In this document: positions 38,044 through 46,607 of the stretch, piece after piece
Numbering within the stretch: position 1 is the first letter of the stretch
Layout: each line of letters starts with the position of its first letter
From: Alkaliphilus metalliredigens QYMF
Lineage (GTDB): Bacteria > Bacillota > Clostridia > Peptostreptococcales > Natronincolaceae
DNA length: 64,000 nt
Direction of reading: 5' to 3'
Assembly: GCF_000016985.1 (NCBI RefSeq)
Contig: NC_009633.1
Coordinates: forward strand, 2,275,539 to 2,339,538
Notes under the pieces: model-generated
What the model saw: only the letters and a program-made list of their open reading frames with translations
Database searches by the model: none
What the model was told of the DNA's origin: nothing
Made by a program: the position numbers and the translations under genes

Positions 38044-39126
38044 GTGGTGAACATTTATAAAATGAATGATGAAGAACTGAAGGTTACTTTTCAGTATAAT
38101 AATCAACTGGTAGAAAAAATTAGGAAAGTTGAGGGTAGAAGGTGGGATGCAGATCAAAAGTACTGGGTTGTTCCGAATAATGCTAAATGTATAGATGACC
38201 TAACAAATATTTTCATAGATGAAGATATAAGATGGGATGAATCATTAAGCTTTTCCAAAACAGAAAATAGTGAATGTAACTTTCATGATATTAATCTAGC
38301 ATTACAACAATTAGAAAAGCAGTTTACATTAAAAGGATATAGTCCTAAAACTAAAAAATCATATATTGGACATGTTAAAAGATTTCTTGGGTTCATTAAT
38401 AATAAACCTGAAGTATTGACCAAACAGGATGTTGAAAAATATATGTATCATTTATTGAATGTTCAGGAAAACTCACATGCCTTTGCAAATCAAGCTTTGA
38501 GTGCGATTAAATTCTATTACCAACATTCACTTAAGAAAGATAAAGTGTTATATGATTTGCCTAGACCTAAGAAAGAAAAGACGTTACCAAATATATTAAG
38601 TCAAAGAGAGGTATTATCAATATTAGATTCTGTTAATAACATTAAACATAAATCAATATTACTTTTAACTTACTCAGCGGGCCTTCGAGTTGGTGAAGTA
38701 GTAAGGCTAAAGGTAGGAGATATCGATAGCGATAGAATGCTTATACATGTAAGACAAGGAAAAGGTAGAAAAGACAGATATACCATACTTTCAGAAGTTG
38801 CTCTAAGTACGTTAAGAAAATATGCAATGATAGAAAAGCCTAAAGATTGGTTATTTCCAGGAGGGAAAGAGAATTGTTTTTTGACAGAACGTTCAGTCCA
38901 AAAAACATTTTCAGTTGCGTGTAAGAGAGCCAAGGTAAAGAAACATGCCTCAGTGCACAGCTTGAGACACTCATTTGCAACACATTTATTAGAAGGCGGG
39001 ACTGATCTTAGGTATATTCAAGAATTACTAGGTCACTCAAGCTCAAAAACCACAGAGATATATACGCATGTCTCTGTAGCAAATTTCAGTAAAATAAAAA
39101 GTCCCTTAGATAAATTTATGAAATAG
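38044..39126 (+). CDS. Tyrosine recombinase, Xer-like, with N-terminal extension; candidate cassette integrase
   Basis: 360 aa. Residues 1-60 form an extra domain (VEGRRWDADQKYWVVPNN) that resembles HARP-type small domains. A SAM-like core-binding domain covers about 83-165. The catalytic domain has R215 (AGLRVGE), K240 (GKGRKDR), H305-x-x-R308 (HSLRHSFATHLLEGG), H331 (LLGH) and nucleophile Y340. K240 to H305 is 65 residues, as in XerD; in IntI1 this distance is about 106 because of the IntI-specific insertion, which is therefore absent here. It is transcribed toward the array and ends 93 bp before the first cassette boundary. GTG 38044 or 38047 follows AGAGGCG. I infer that it inserts and excises the cassettes; this is not proven by sequence. 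Confidence 0.85.
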   Translation: MVNIYKMNDEELKVTFQYNNQLVEKIRKVEGRRWDADQKYWVVPNNAKCIDDLTNIFIDEDIRWDESLSFSKTENSECNFHDINLALQQLEKQFTLKGYSPKTKKSYIGHVKRFLGFINNKPEVLTKQDVEKYMYHLLNVQENSHAFANQALSAIKFYYQHSLKKDKVLYDLPRPKKEKTLPNILSQREVLSILDSVNNIKHKSILLLTYSAGLRVGEVVRLKVGDIDSDRMLIHVRQGKGRKDRYTILSEVALSTLRKYAMIEKPKDWLFPGGKENCFLTERSVQKTFSVACKRAKVKKHASVHSLRHSFATHLLEGGTDLRYIQELLGHSSSKTTEIYTHVSVANFSKIKSPLDKFMK

Positions 39127-39149
39127 AACTACAAACATAAGCATATTTT

Positions 39150-39225
39150 CACGAACTAAGGTTCGCAAACCCTTCTATTTTGGTATGTAAAAACGAACCT
39201 GAATTCGGGAATGGAAAAGTTAGGC
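39150..39225 (+). other. Candidate attI-like primary insertion site
   Basis: The first cassette boundary is G39219|TTAGGC. Just before it CGGGAATGGAAAAGTTAGGC resembles the right half of several attC sites (CGGGAATGGCAGAAACGTT), but no left half with AAC is present. Upstream lies an inverted pair, AAGGTTCG at about 39162 and CGAACCT at about 39194, which could be recombinase binding arms. Position next to the recombinase gene fits attI. Confidence 0.55.
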
Positions 39226-39253
39226 AACATTGAATTCTAAGAGAGGTGAATTT

Positions 39254-40093
39254 ATGAAGATTATAATAAGTAGAAAAGGATTTGATTCGGGATATGGAGG
39301 ATATCCTAGTCCAATTTTACCTGATGGGAGGATGGTGTCATTTCCAATACCAGATATAGATAAATCAATTAGTTATAAAGACTTACATTTTGATGATAGA
39401 TACAATTACATGGAGCTAATGAAATCTCTATTTGGAGATACGTTAAAACATGAAGGATATGGGAAAGTACTTGTTGATGATATTGGGTGTCATCTTGACC
39501 CAGATATTCAATCAACTGCATATGAAAGAAATAAAGATTGGAGAGGATTATTTGGGCAAGCAGGGATTGCTCAAAAGCACTTAAAAAATCAAGATGTATC
39601 AGTAGGAGACATTTTTCTTTTCTTTGGTTGGTTTAGACAAACAGAGTTAGTTAATGGACGGATTATATATGATAAAAAAGATAAGAAAGGTAAGCATGTA
39701 ATATATGGTTATATGGAGGTGGGAGAAATTCATCAGGTTAATAAACTGGATACGGATGAGTGGATGCACTATCACCCACATGTAAAAAGAGGGAAAGGTG
39801 CTACGGATAATGACGTTATTTATGTTGCTAAGGACAAACTTTCAGTGGATAGTTCACTAGACGGATATGGTACATTGAAATATTGTGATGCGGTCACATT
39901 AACTAAAGATGGCTTTAGTAAATCAAGATGGAATTTACCTGATATCTTTAAACATACTTCTATAAGTTATCATAGTGAAAATAGTTGGAAGGATAACTAT
40001 TTTCAATCAGCTGCCAAAGGTCAAGAATTTGTTCTAGAAAGCACAGTTGAAATTAAAAATTGGTTAGAAAAACTTTTCAAACAAGCAAAGTAG
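39254..40093 (+). CDS. Nmad3-like putative nucleotide-modification protein (cassette 1)
   Basis: 279 aa. The N-terminus MKIIISRKGFDSGYGGYPSP followed by ILPDGRMVSFPIP matches the Nmad3 family (nucleotide modification associated domain 3), proposed from gene neighbourhoods to act in DNA base modification; no activity has been shown that I know of. Conserved patches include DIGCHLDPDI, FLFFGWFR and YGYMEVGEIHQV. ATG 39254 follows AGAGAGGTGAATTT. It is the first cassette, the position expressed best in integrons. Confidence 0.7.
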   Translation: MKIIISRKGFDSGYGGYPSPILPDGRMVSFPIPDIDKSISYKDLHFDDRYNYMELMKSLFGDTLKHEGYGKVLVDDIGCHLDPDIQSTAYERNKDWRGLFGQAGIAQKHLKNQDVSVGDIFLFFGWFRQTELVNGRIIYDKKDKKGKHVIYGYMEVGEIHQVNKLDTDEWMHYHPHVKRGKGATDNDVIYVAKDKLSVDSSLDGYGTLKYCDAVTLTKDGFSKSRWNLPDIFKHTSISYHSENSWKDNYFQSAAKGQEFVLESTVEIKNWLEKLFKQAK

Positions 40094-40108
40094 TACGAAT
40101 TCAACATC

Positions 40109-40214
40109 GCCTAACAATAGATTAGCAGAAATCCTTTCACCAGGTGCGAAGCACCGTCAGGGAGTACTCCTTTGGGGTCTGGTTCAAGGAAATCGCTAAT
40201 CCGAGACGTTCTAC
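40109..40214 (+). other. attC site 1 (106 bp)
   Basis: R'' GCCTAAC, R' GTTCTAC. L arms GATTAGCAGAAATCC and GGAAATCGCTAATCC, with one unpaired A on the R'' side (T on the bottom strand). Inner hairpin GGTGC-GAA-GCACC. Confidence 0.85.
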
Positions 40215-40253
40215 GACATTGAAAAAACATTTGAATAAAAAGGGGGTTTGAAA

Positions 40254-40772
40254 GTGAACAAAGTATGGTTAAAAAAATGCTTAGAGTTAATCTTTAATGT
40301 TAGTATAATTAGTACAACTTTTTTAGTAGACATAAAAGAATATACTGTTAGCAATCCTTGGTATCCAATAGCAAGTTTTTTTGCTCTTTTAAGTGGATTT
40401 ACATTGTATTCTCTTAAAGAAGATTCTAATGAAGAACTAAAGATAGATACAATATTCTTGCTAGTTAATCCATTAATTATAGGGATTTTTATAAGGTTTG
40501 TATTCCATGAAAGCTTAAATTTCAAATTTATAATTATAAACTTTGTAAATTATTTATTTGTAATAATTATATATCTGGGTTTAAGAGAACCTTTTTTCAC
40601 ATTATACAAAAGGATTGGAAAATGGGCAATATTGGTTCATATAATCACGGGATTTGTATTATTGATATTGGTATTGTTAAATGCAAATATCTTTCTAAGA
40701 GTTATAATTCCATTTTCAACTTGGATTATTTTAGTATTACTAACATGGAATTCAAAAAATCAAACTAAATAG
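40254..40772 (+). CDS. Hypothetical membrane protein (cassette 2)
   Basis: 172 aa with five or six membrane segments spread over the length (for example IISTTFLVDI, YPIASFFALLSGFTLYSL, ILVHIITGFVLLILVLL). GTG 40254 lies 7 nt after AAGGGGG; TTG 40248 is too close. I do not recognise the family. Small membrane proteins of unknown function are common integron cassette cargo. Confidence 0.7.
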   Translation: MNKVWLKKCLELIFNVSIISTTFLVDIKEYTVSNPWYPIASFFALLSGFTLYSLKEDSNEELKIDTIFLLVNPLIIGIFIRFVFHESLNFKFIIINFVNYLFVIIIYLGLREPFFTLYKRIGKWAILVHIITGFVLLILVLLNANIFLRVIIPFSTWIILVLLTWNSKNQTK

Positions 40773-40816
40773 TCGTTAGATTTTGTTAAAAAAGATAATT
40801 AACTACAAATCACGTC

Positions 40817-40992
40817 GTAGAACATGCCCATTCCCACAAGGGTGCAAGAAGAACCGTCAGGTAGAGAGTCTCTGTAGGCACCGTCACAAAGCAAGGTCAG
40901 GCACCACACCTTCTCACTGGGAGCCAGCACCGCCAAGGGGTATTCCTTTAGGGTCCAGTTCGAAGGCGACGGGAATGGCAGAAACGTTAGTT
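40817..40992 (+). other. attC site 2 (176 bp)
   Basis: R'' GTAGAAC, R' GTTAGTT. L arms GCCCATTCCC and GGGAATGGC with one extra C on the R'' side. Longer than most because of a further segment after the left arm, as in attC 4. Confidence 0.85.
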
Positions 40993-41107
40993 GAAACCAC
41001 AATATCGGGGCAGGACGTTGGGGTCAATGGTTAGCCTCATGTTACTGAACATTAGATGATCTATGCGTAACAATTTTTTGTAAATTGGATTTGAACGGAG
41101 GGATTGT

Positions 41108-41602
41108 ATGGTGAATAAAACTGATGCCATTGAAATAATAACGTGGGCTGAAGAAAATGGAATTAGTATCTGGATAGATGGCGGTTGGGGGGTAGATGCC
41201 CTATTGAAAGAAGAAACTAGAGAACACAACGATATTGATTTATTTGTGGAGGAAAGCAACGGCAAGAAATTTGTCAATATACTAAAGGAAAAAGGCTTTG
41301 CTGAAATTACTGAATCATACACAACAGCATCTCACACGGTTTGGAAGGATACTAAAGGTAGGATAATTGATCTTCATATATTTAAATTTGATGAACAGGG
41401 ATACATTGTTTTTGAAGGAGAAGCATACCCCCCAGACGTGTTTAGTGGCATTGGGGAAATAGGTGACAAAGTGGTACGGTGTATTGATGCAGAAAACCAA
41501 GTGTTATTTCACTTGGGCTATGAGCATGATGAAAATGATGTGTATGATGTAAAACTTTTATGCGAAAGATTTGGTATTCCTATTCCCAGCGAGTACAAGT
41601 AA
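41108..41602 (+). CDS. Nucleotidyltransferase, lincosamide/aminoglycoside resistance type (cassette 3)
   Basis: 164 aa. WIDGGWGVDALLKEETREHN followed by DIDLFV is the metal-binding signature of the Lnu/ANT(2'')-like nucleotidyltransferase family, which adenylylates lincosamides or aminoglycosides. Conserved C-terminal parts (CIDAENQVLFHLGYEHDEND YDV) are present and the length is normal. Substrate cannot be told from sequence; many such genes in environmental bacteria have no tested activity. ATG after GGAGGGATTGT. Confidence 0.82.
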   Translation: MVNKTDAIEIITWAEENGISIWIDGGWGVDALLKEETREHNDIDLFVEESNGKKFVNILKEKGFAEITESYTTASHTVWKDTKGRIIDLHIFKFDEQGYIVFEGEAYPPDVFSGIGEIGDKVVRCIDAENQVLFHLGYEHDENDVYDVKLLCERFGIPIPSEYK

Positions 41603-41743
41603 TCAACAACCGCCAATTTAAATAAGCATAAATTTAATTATAGCTGTGTCGTATCATTTAAAAATTACGAAAGAGCCAATTTAATGAATGTTACACAGTT
41701 TCTTTTTAATGTGGAATAAAAAAGTGAGATAAGTTGCGGCATC

Positions 41744-41868
41744 AACTAACAATGCATTGCCGGCTCCGCTGTGCTCCGACCCAAACCTTTTCGCTGGGAG
41801 ACAAGCTCCTCCAAGGGGTATTCCTTTGGGGTCCAGCTCAAAGGCTTCTGCAATGCGAAACGTTAGTT
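41744..41868 (+). other. attC site 3 (125 bp)
   Basis: R'' AACTAAC, R' GTTAGTT (fully complementary because both flanking cassettes are of one type). L arms GCATTGC and GCAATGC. Confidence 0.85.
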
Positions 41869-42011
41869 GAAACCACAATATCGGGGCAGGGGGTTGGGGT
41901 CAATTGTTTTCCTGATGCTATTGAACATCAGATAATCAGCAGAGTATTTGCTATATTGTAAATGTAGAATATGATGAACTAAAAAAATATTAATATAATA
42001 GGGGGTAGAGT

Positions 42012-42536
42012 ATGAACAGATTGAAATTAGTTTTACCGACACCAGAATATAAAAATAAAATAATGGATTATAAGAGCGAATTTATTGAAAATGGAGATAG
42101 CATGGATGGGACTGCAGGACTGAGAAATACTGAAACCTTTGAAGAATGGTACGGTGCATTTTGTGATAATTTAAAAGAGGAAACTGTAAGGGATGGATTA
42201 GTTCCTGCAACTACATATATGGCTATTTCTATTGATGGTGGTCGTTTAATTGGGATGATTGATATTAGACACCGTTTAAATGATTCTTTGTTAAATTTGG
42301 GTGGACATATAGGTTATAGTGTTAGAAAACCAGAAAGACAACAAGGATATGCAACTGAAATGTTAGAATTGGCTTTAATTGAATGTGTAAAATTAAATAT
42401 TAAAAAAGTTTTAATCACTTGCGACAAAGACAATGTTGCATCAGCAAAGACTATAATAAAGAATGGTGCAGAGTTAGAAAATGAAATATCAGAAGGAAAT
42501 CGAATTACACAAAGGTATTGGATAACTTTAGATTAA
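42012..42536 (+). CDS. GNAT acetyltransferase (cassette 4)
   Basis: 174 aa. GNAT motifs: TYMAISIDGGRLIGMIDIRH (strands 2-4), HIGYSVRKPERQQGYATEML with the acetyl-CoA loop R-x-x-G-Y-A, and ITCDKDNVASAKTIIKNGAE. Such proteins transfer acetyl groups to small molecules or proteins. Substrate unknown. ATG after GGGGGTAGAGT. Confidence 0.88.
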   Translation: MNRLKLVLPTPEYKNKIMDYKSEFIENGDSMDGTAGLRNTETFEEWYGAFCDNLKEETVRDGLVPATTYMAISIDGGRLIGMIDIRHRLNDSLLNLGGHIGYSVRKPERQQGYATEMLELALIECVKLNIKKVLITCDKDNVASAKTIIKNGAELENEISEGNRITQRYWITLD

Positions 42537-42662
42537 GATTATGAGTATGCTCCACACATAGACAAGTTTGCATAGTTATGAACTTGGGAAGCTGTTACAA
42601 GAAGGTTTAAGTCGAATCATCTAATTAATGTGTTATAAGAAAGTAAGCTAGATTGTGGCATC

Positions 42663-42838
42663 AACTAACATGTCCATTCCCGCTAGGGGTGCAAGAAGTA
42701 CCGTCAAGAAGAAAGTCTCTGTATCCACCGTCATGAAGCAAATTCAGCACCACACCTTCTCACTGGGTGTAAGCACCGCCAAGGGGTATTCCTTTAGGGT
42801 CCAATTCGAAGGTGTCGGGAATGGCAAGAACGTTATAT
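42663..42838 (+). other. attC site 4 (176 bp)
   Basis: R'' AACTAAC, R' GTTATAT. L arms CCATTCCCG and CGGGAATGG. Close relative of attC 2. Confidence 0.85.
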
Positions 42839-42979
42839 AAAATTGTCCCCATTGTTTGCTAGGGTAGATTCTCTGGGGTTTTCTTTAATAAAGCTTGAAT
42901 TTAGCAATTATAAAATTTGAAATCAATTTGTTTAGATAAGCATAATTACTTTTTAGAGTTAGAATTGGAGATGAAAGAT

Positions 42980-43816
42980 ATGGATGCTGTTATTCGTAAA
43001 ATTTTAAATAAGAATCAAATAAATGAACCATTTATTAAATTAACTACCCATGGTATTGCAAATGAGATATATGCAACACCGAATTTTATTTTAAGGATTC
43101 CTACAGATCATCCAGAAGCAAATTCAGATGCTTTTACTGAATCTGTAGCAGCTCCATTGGCTAAGTCAAATGGAATAAAAACACCAGAATTAATTTGCTT
43201 TGATAACTCTTATACGATACTAAACAAAACATATTCTATTTGGGAAAGGATTCATGGATTCACTCTTGGTGAAATAGATGATTATTTGCATTATTGTAAT
43301 ACATGGAAGGAAATAGGTTTTGAACTTGGGAAATTGCATGTTAATATTAAAAGCTGTGATGACCCAAACGGATGGCTTGATAATCCTGATAGAGACTACA
43401 CAAAAGATATGATAATCAAGAGTTTACTTAATAATGATAACAAATCTTTATATTTGTTAGAGCTAGTAGAAAGTAAATATAAAGATCAAACTTTTTCTTA
43501 TAAGAAATGTTTTGTCCATGGAGATACTAATGAGTTTAATTTTTTATGTACAAATAATGATCAATTATTATCTATTATTGATTGGGGTGATGCAGGTTGG
43601 GCAGATCCAGCTATAGATTTTTACATGATCCCAATAGAGGCTATAGATAATGTTTTAGAAGGTTATAGTCAAATTGCAGGAATAAATGTTGAGTATAATT
43701 TTATAAATCGAATTATTTTAGATAAAGTATGGACAGGAATTGAAGAAAGACAAGATATATGTCTATTAGAAAAGAATATAATGAAATTAGAAAGTCAGCT
43801 ACTAAAAAGGTTGTAG
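42980..43816 (+). CDS. Aminoglycoside phosphotransferase (APH)-like kinase (cassette 5)
   Basis: 278 aa. HGIANEIYATPNFILRIPTD is the N-lobe with the ATP-site Arg/Lys; CFVHGDTNEFNFLC holds the HGD-x4-N catalytic loop and IIDWGDAGWADPAIDFYM the metal-binding Asp. It belongs to the APH/choline kinase fold, which includes drug kinases (aminoglycoside, macrolide) and metabolic kinases. Drug substrate is not proven. ATG 42980 lies 9 nt after GGAG; upstream in-frame starts at 42917 and 42971 have no site at a useful distance. Confidence 0.85.
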   Translation: MDAVIRKILNKNQINEPFIKLTTHGIANEIYATPNFILRIPTDHPEANSDAFTESVAAPLAKSNGIKTPELICFDNSYTILNKTYSIWERIHGFTLGEIDDYLHYCNTWKEIGFELGKLHVNIKSCDDPNGWLDNPDRDYTKDMIIKSLLNNDNKSLYLLELVESKYKDQTFSYKKCFVHGDTNEFNFLCTNNDQLLSIIDWGDAGWADPAIDFYMIPIEAIDNVLEGYSQIAGINVEYNFINRIILDKVWTGIEERQDICLLEKNIMKLESQLLKRL

Positions 43817-43940
43817 TTTTAAAAGTATATTGGTATTATGCTTAATTATCAAAGAAGCGAGTAGCGTATTAAATAAAATTAAGAATAAATTAACTGATAA
43901 ATTATCGGGGTATTTCTTACGGGTCAATGGGGACAACTTT

Positions 43941-44064
43941 ACATAACAATGTGTTCAAGTTCGTGCAGTGGGGTCAAGTATTTGGAGTAGAGCTGCACAA
44001 ACCATAGATACTAAGCCAAGTCTGGCTAAGTATCTATGGTGTCTTGAACACGGGGACGTTATAT
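43941..44064 (+). other. attC site 5 (124 bp, divergent type)
   Basis: R'' ACATAAC, R' GTTATAT. L arms GTGTTCAAG and CTTGAACAC. Inside, CCATAGATACTAAGCCA and TGGCTAAGTATCTATGG make a 17-bp hairpin with one mismatch. The cassette 5 termini GGGGACAA/TTGTCCCC lie outside R. Confidence 0.8.
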
Positions 44065-44162
44065 GCAATCCCTGTTGAAAAATAGTAACAATAGGTAAAA
44101 GGAAGATAGTAAAGATAGTCACATCAGAGAAAAATAGGTATTAGCCAGAAGGAGGTAAGAGA

Positions 44163-44429
44163 ATGTATAAATTATCAAAATCTACAATCAATAAATACAG
44201 AACAGCATCATTGGTAGTTTTTGCTATATTGACCATTATGGGATATCGTAAAATAATCATTTTTCCTGTAGCTATGGCAACAATACTGACATTAATAGAA
44301 TGGTATAAATACGAGAAAGAAAGATTTTTTGTGAATTTGACTAAGGGAGTAATTATTACTATTATTATGACTGGTATTATTATTGGTTTAATGAAATATT
44401 CTAATTGGCTAATAGATAAGCAACTTTAA
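44163..44429 (+). CDS. Small membrane protein (cassette 6)
   Basis: 88 aa with three membrane segments (about 13-30, 35-45, 60-80). ATG after AAGGAGGTAAGAGA. No family recognised. It shares its cassette with a decayed second membrane-protein gene downstream. Confidence 0.6.
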   Translation: MYKLSKSTINKYRTASLVVFAILTIMGYRKIIIFPVAMATILTLIEWYKYEKERFFVNLTKGVIITIIMTGIIIGLMKYSNWLIDKQL

Positions 44430-44461
44430 TCTTATTTTATTTCTAGAGAGGTACTTAATAG

Positions 44462-44758
44462 GGAGAAGAATTAGTATTATATTATCTTTTTAAAGGATAT
44501 CAGGTGGATGATGTGATTCAAATACAATAGTCAGTGAATATATTGAAAAACAGTATAATTGTAAAATTTCAATTACTTACTTTATTAAAATCATAATTTA
44601 TGGAATAGCTGGTTTTTCTTATAATTGACCTAACAATATGGATAATTGTTTACGGTGGAATAAGTCTATTTTTTTCTAAGTTATTAAATAAACAGAAAAA
44701 AGTATTAAGTAATATTATGTACTCTCTTTCCTATGAGTCAAAAAAAGTAATAAATTAG
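44462..44758 (+). pseudogene. Frameshifted small membrane protein gene (cassette 6)
   Basis: Three adjoining frames give one continuous-looking protein: GEELVLYYLFKGYQVDDVIQ, then NTIVSEYIEKQYNCKISITY FIKIIIYGIAGFS, then LIIDLTIWIIVYGGISLFFS to TAG 44758. Two single-base shifts (about 44525 and 44610) would join them. No start codon with a ribosome site is seen. Judged a decayed gene; it may never have been functional in this cassette. Confidence 0.45.
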
Positions 44759-44791
44759 TGGGAGTAGAAAACTTAGAGTCAACGGAACAGC

Positions 44792-44870
44792 ATATAACAG
44801 AGCCTTAGCAGATATCGGAAAGAGGGTTTTAAGGGAAAGTCCGACATCGCTAAGCCTCGAAACGTTATCT
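44792..44870 (+). other. attC site 6 (79 bp, short type)
   Basis: R'' ATATAAC, R' GTTATCT. L arms TTAGCAGATATCGGA and TCCGACATCGCTAA with one unpaired A on the R'' side. Confidence 0.85.
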
Positions 44871-44917
44871 GAAATTCCCAAAGTGCATTAAAAGACTCAA
44901 ATTCCAGGGGGGAAATC

Positions 44918-45361
44918 ATGAAAAAAATAGTTGAAGCAAGTGAAAAGACAATCGATAGTTTAACCAAATTAGCGATAGATCTTTGGCCAGATAATGAGTA
45001 CGAAGATCTTAAGAATGAATACTTTTCATTACTAAAATCTGAAAACCACAAGGTTTTTCTTTGTATAGTTGATGACTTGCCTATAGCTTTTATCCAGCTT
45101 TCAATAAGAAGTGATTATGTTGAAGGTTCTGAAAGTAATCCTGTGGGTTATGTGGAAGGAATATTTGTAAACCCTAATTTAAGAAGACAAGGAATATCAA
45201 AAGAACTTATGATTAAAGGAGAAGAATGGGTTAAAGAAAAAGGTTGCAAACAAATTGGTTCGGATATTGAATATGATAATGACACAAGTTATCACTTTCA
45301 TATGAATATAGGGTTTAAAGAAGCAAATAGAATTATTTGTTTTATTAAGGATATTGAATGA
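44918..45361 (+). CDS. Aminoglycoside 6'-N-acetyltransferase-like protein, AAC(6') (cassette 7)
   Basis: 147 aa, the size of short AAC(6')-I enzymes. The order LWPD, SIRSDYVEGSESNPVGYVEG, IFVNPNLRRQGISKELM, SDIEYDNDTSYHFHMNIGF and a final RIICFIKDIE follows the AAC(6')-Ic/Iz-type pattern closely. These enzymes acetylate the 6' amine of kanamycin-type aminoglycosides with acetyl-CoA. Actual resistance is not shown by sequence. ATG after AGGGGGGAAATC. Confidence 0.85.
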   Translation: MKKIVEASEKTIDSLTKLAIDLWPDNEYEDLKNEYFSLLKSENHKVFLCIVDDLPIAFIQLSIRSDYVEGSESNPVGYVEGIFVNPNLRRQGISKELMIKGEEWVKEKGCKQIGSDIEYDNDTSYHFHMNIGFKEANRIICFIKDIE

Positions 45362-45396
45362 AATCTGAAGTGGATTCGACGAAGTAAGGGAACTCC

Positions 45397-45549
45397 AGAT
45401 AACAATGTGTTCGCACAAGGGTGCTGGAGGGCACGTTTGGGGGGGCAAGTTCAGCGCACCACACCTTCTCGCTGGGTGGCAAGCACCGCCAAGACGGTTT
45501 ATCTTTGGGGTCCAGCTCGGAAGGCGTCGCAAACACGGAAGCGTTAGGC
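45397..45549 (+). other. attC site 7 (153 bp)
   Basis: R'' AGATAAC, R' GTTAGGC. L arms GTGTTCGC and GCAAACAC (one C/A opposition). Inner hairpin GGTGGCAAGCACC. Confidence 0.85.
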
Positions 45550-45581
45550 GAAACTTTATACTAGGGGGGATTGAAATATCT

Positions 45582-46280
45582 ATGGTATATGCGTTAATTA
45601 AAGTCTTTGATAAAGAGGAGCATGCTAAAGAGTTCCAAAGTGGAATATTATTTAGTAGGCAATTACGAGTATATAGAGCAATTGAAGACAAGGAAACTGA
45701 TAACAGAAATGATGAAAATGAAGGTTTAGTAGCCCAATATAACCTTATTAATGAAAAAATAATAATAGGGAAGGGTTTGGAGGCATTTGAATTGAAGTAT
45801 GAAGATATCGTTAAACCAGTAAAAGTTTACCAGAACAAATATGACTTTTCATTTATTTTTTGTATGTATGCTATTCATAGTAAAGACTGGAAACGAATCG
45901 AAAAAAAGAAGTTAGAAGAGTTTTACAGTGATATGGCTATCAGAAAAGAAATAGAAAAACTTGGCGATTATGCAGTTATTATAACTAATGTTACTAAGTT
46001 TATTGATAGAGTAAAAAAAATGGCTGAGAAAGCAAACATTGATATGCAAGGCAACTTGGTTAAATATAAAGATTTAAGCAACCATAATGGAAAAATATCA
46101 GATGATCAAGTTGGATTTGTGAAAGATATTAGATTTAAACATCAAAATGAGTACAGATTTAAGTTTGAATTTCAAGACAATTCAGAGTTTAAGAAAATAA
46201 ATATTGTTGATATATCAGATATAAGCATTTTAATGAAAGCGAAAGAGATAAATCAGAGGATTACCTTTAATTTTGGTTAG
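45582..46280 (+). CDS. Hypothetical protein (cassette 8)
   Basis: 232 aa, soluble and charged. It begins MVYALIKVFDKEEHAKEFQS followed by GILFSRQLRVYRAIED, a pattern I recall from uncharacterised phage- and cassette-borne proteins but cannot name. ATG 45582 is the first in-frame start after the AGGGGGGA site; the open frame extends upstream into attC 7 by chance. Function unknown. Confidence 0.65.
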   Translation: MVYALIKVFDKEEHAKEFQSGILFSRQLRVYRAIEDKETDNRNDENEGLVAQYNLINEKIIIGKGLEAFELKYEDIVKPVKVYQNKYDFSFIFCMYAIHSKDWKRIEKKKLEEFYSDMAIRKEIEKLGDYAVIITNVTKFIDRVKKMAEKANIDMQGNLVKYKDLSNHNGKISDDQVGFVKDIRFKHQNEYRFKFEFQDNSEFKKINIVDISDISILMKAKEINQRITFNFG

Positions 46281-46293
46281 CTATCAGAGCTTC

Positions 46294-46444
46294 GCCTAAC
46301 AAGCCATTCCCACAAGGGTGCTGGTGAGCAAGTGTTTAGGGAAAGGTCAGAGCACCACACCTTCTCACTGGGTGCAAGCACCGCCAAGGGAGTATTCATT
46401 TAGGGTCCAGTTCGAAGGCGTTGGGAATGGCAAAAACGTTATAT
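46294..46444 (+). other. attC site 8 (151 bp)
   Basis: R'' GCCTAAC, R' GTTATAT. L arms GCCATTCCC and GGGAATGGC. Inner hairpin GGTGC-AA-GCACC, a compensated variant of GGAGC-GAA-GCTCC in other sites. Confidence 0.88.
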
Positions 46445-46607
46445 GCCATCCCTAAGATATTGTAGATTTGGTAGATAGGAAAAAAGATATAGAAAATCGA
46501 TAAAATGTAATAGATGAAAAAGACGACAGAATAACACCCAAAGTTAAAGCCTAGGTTTTTTCACAGACATATATGCGAATTTAATAAAATAAAGGGGAGA
46601 TATTTTC

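Noticed and set aside
38044-39126. Naming the recombinase intI or xerD
   Set aside because: The IntI-specific insertion is absent, and the N-terminal extension is not found in XerD, so neither name is safe.
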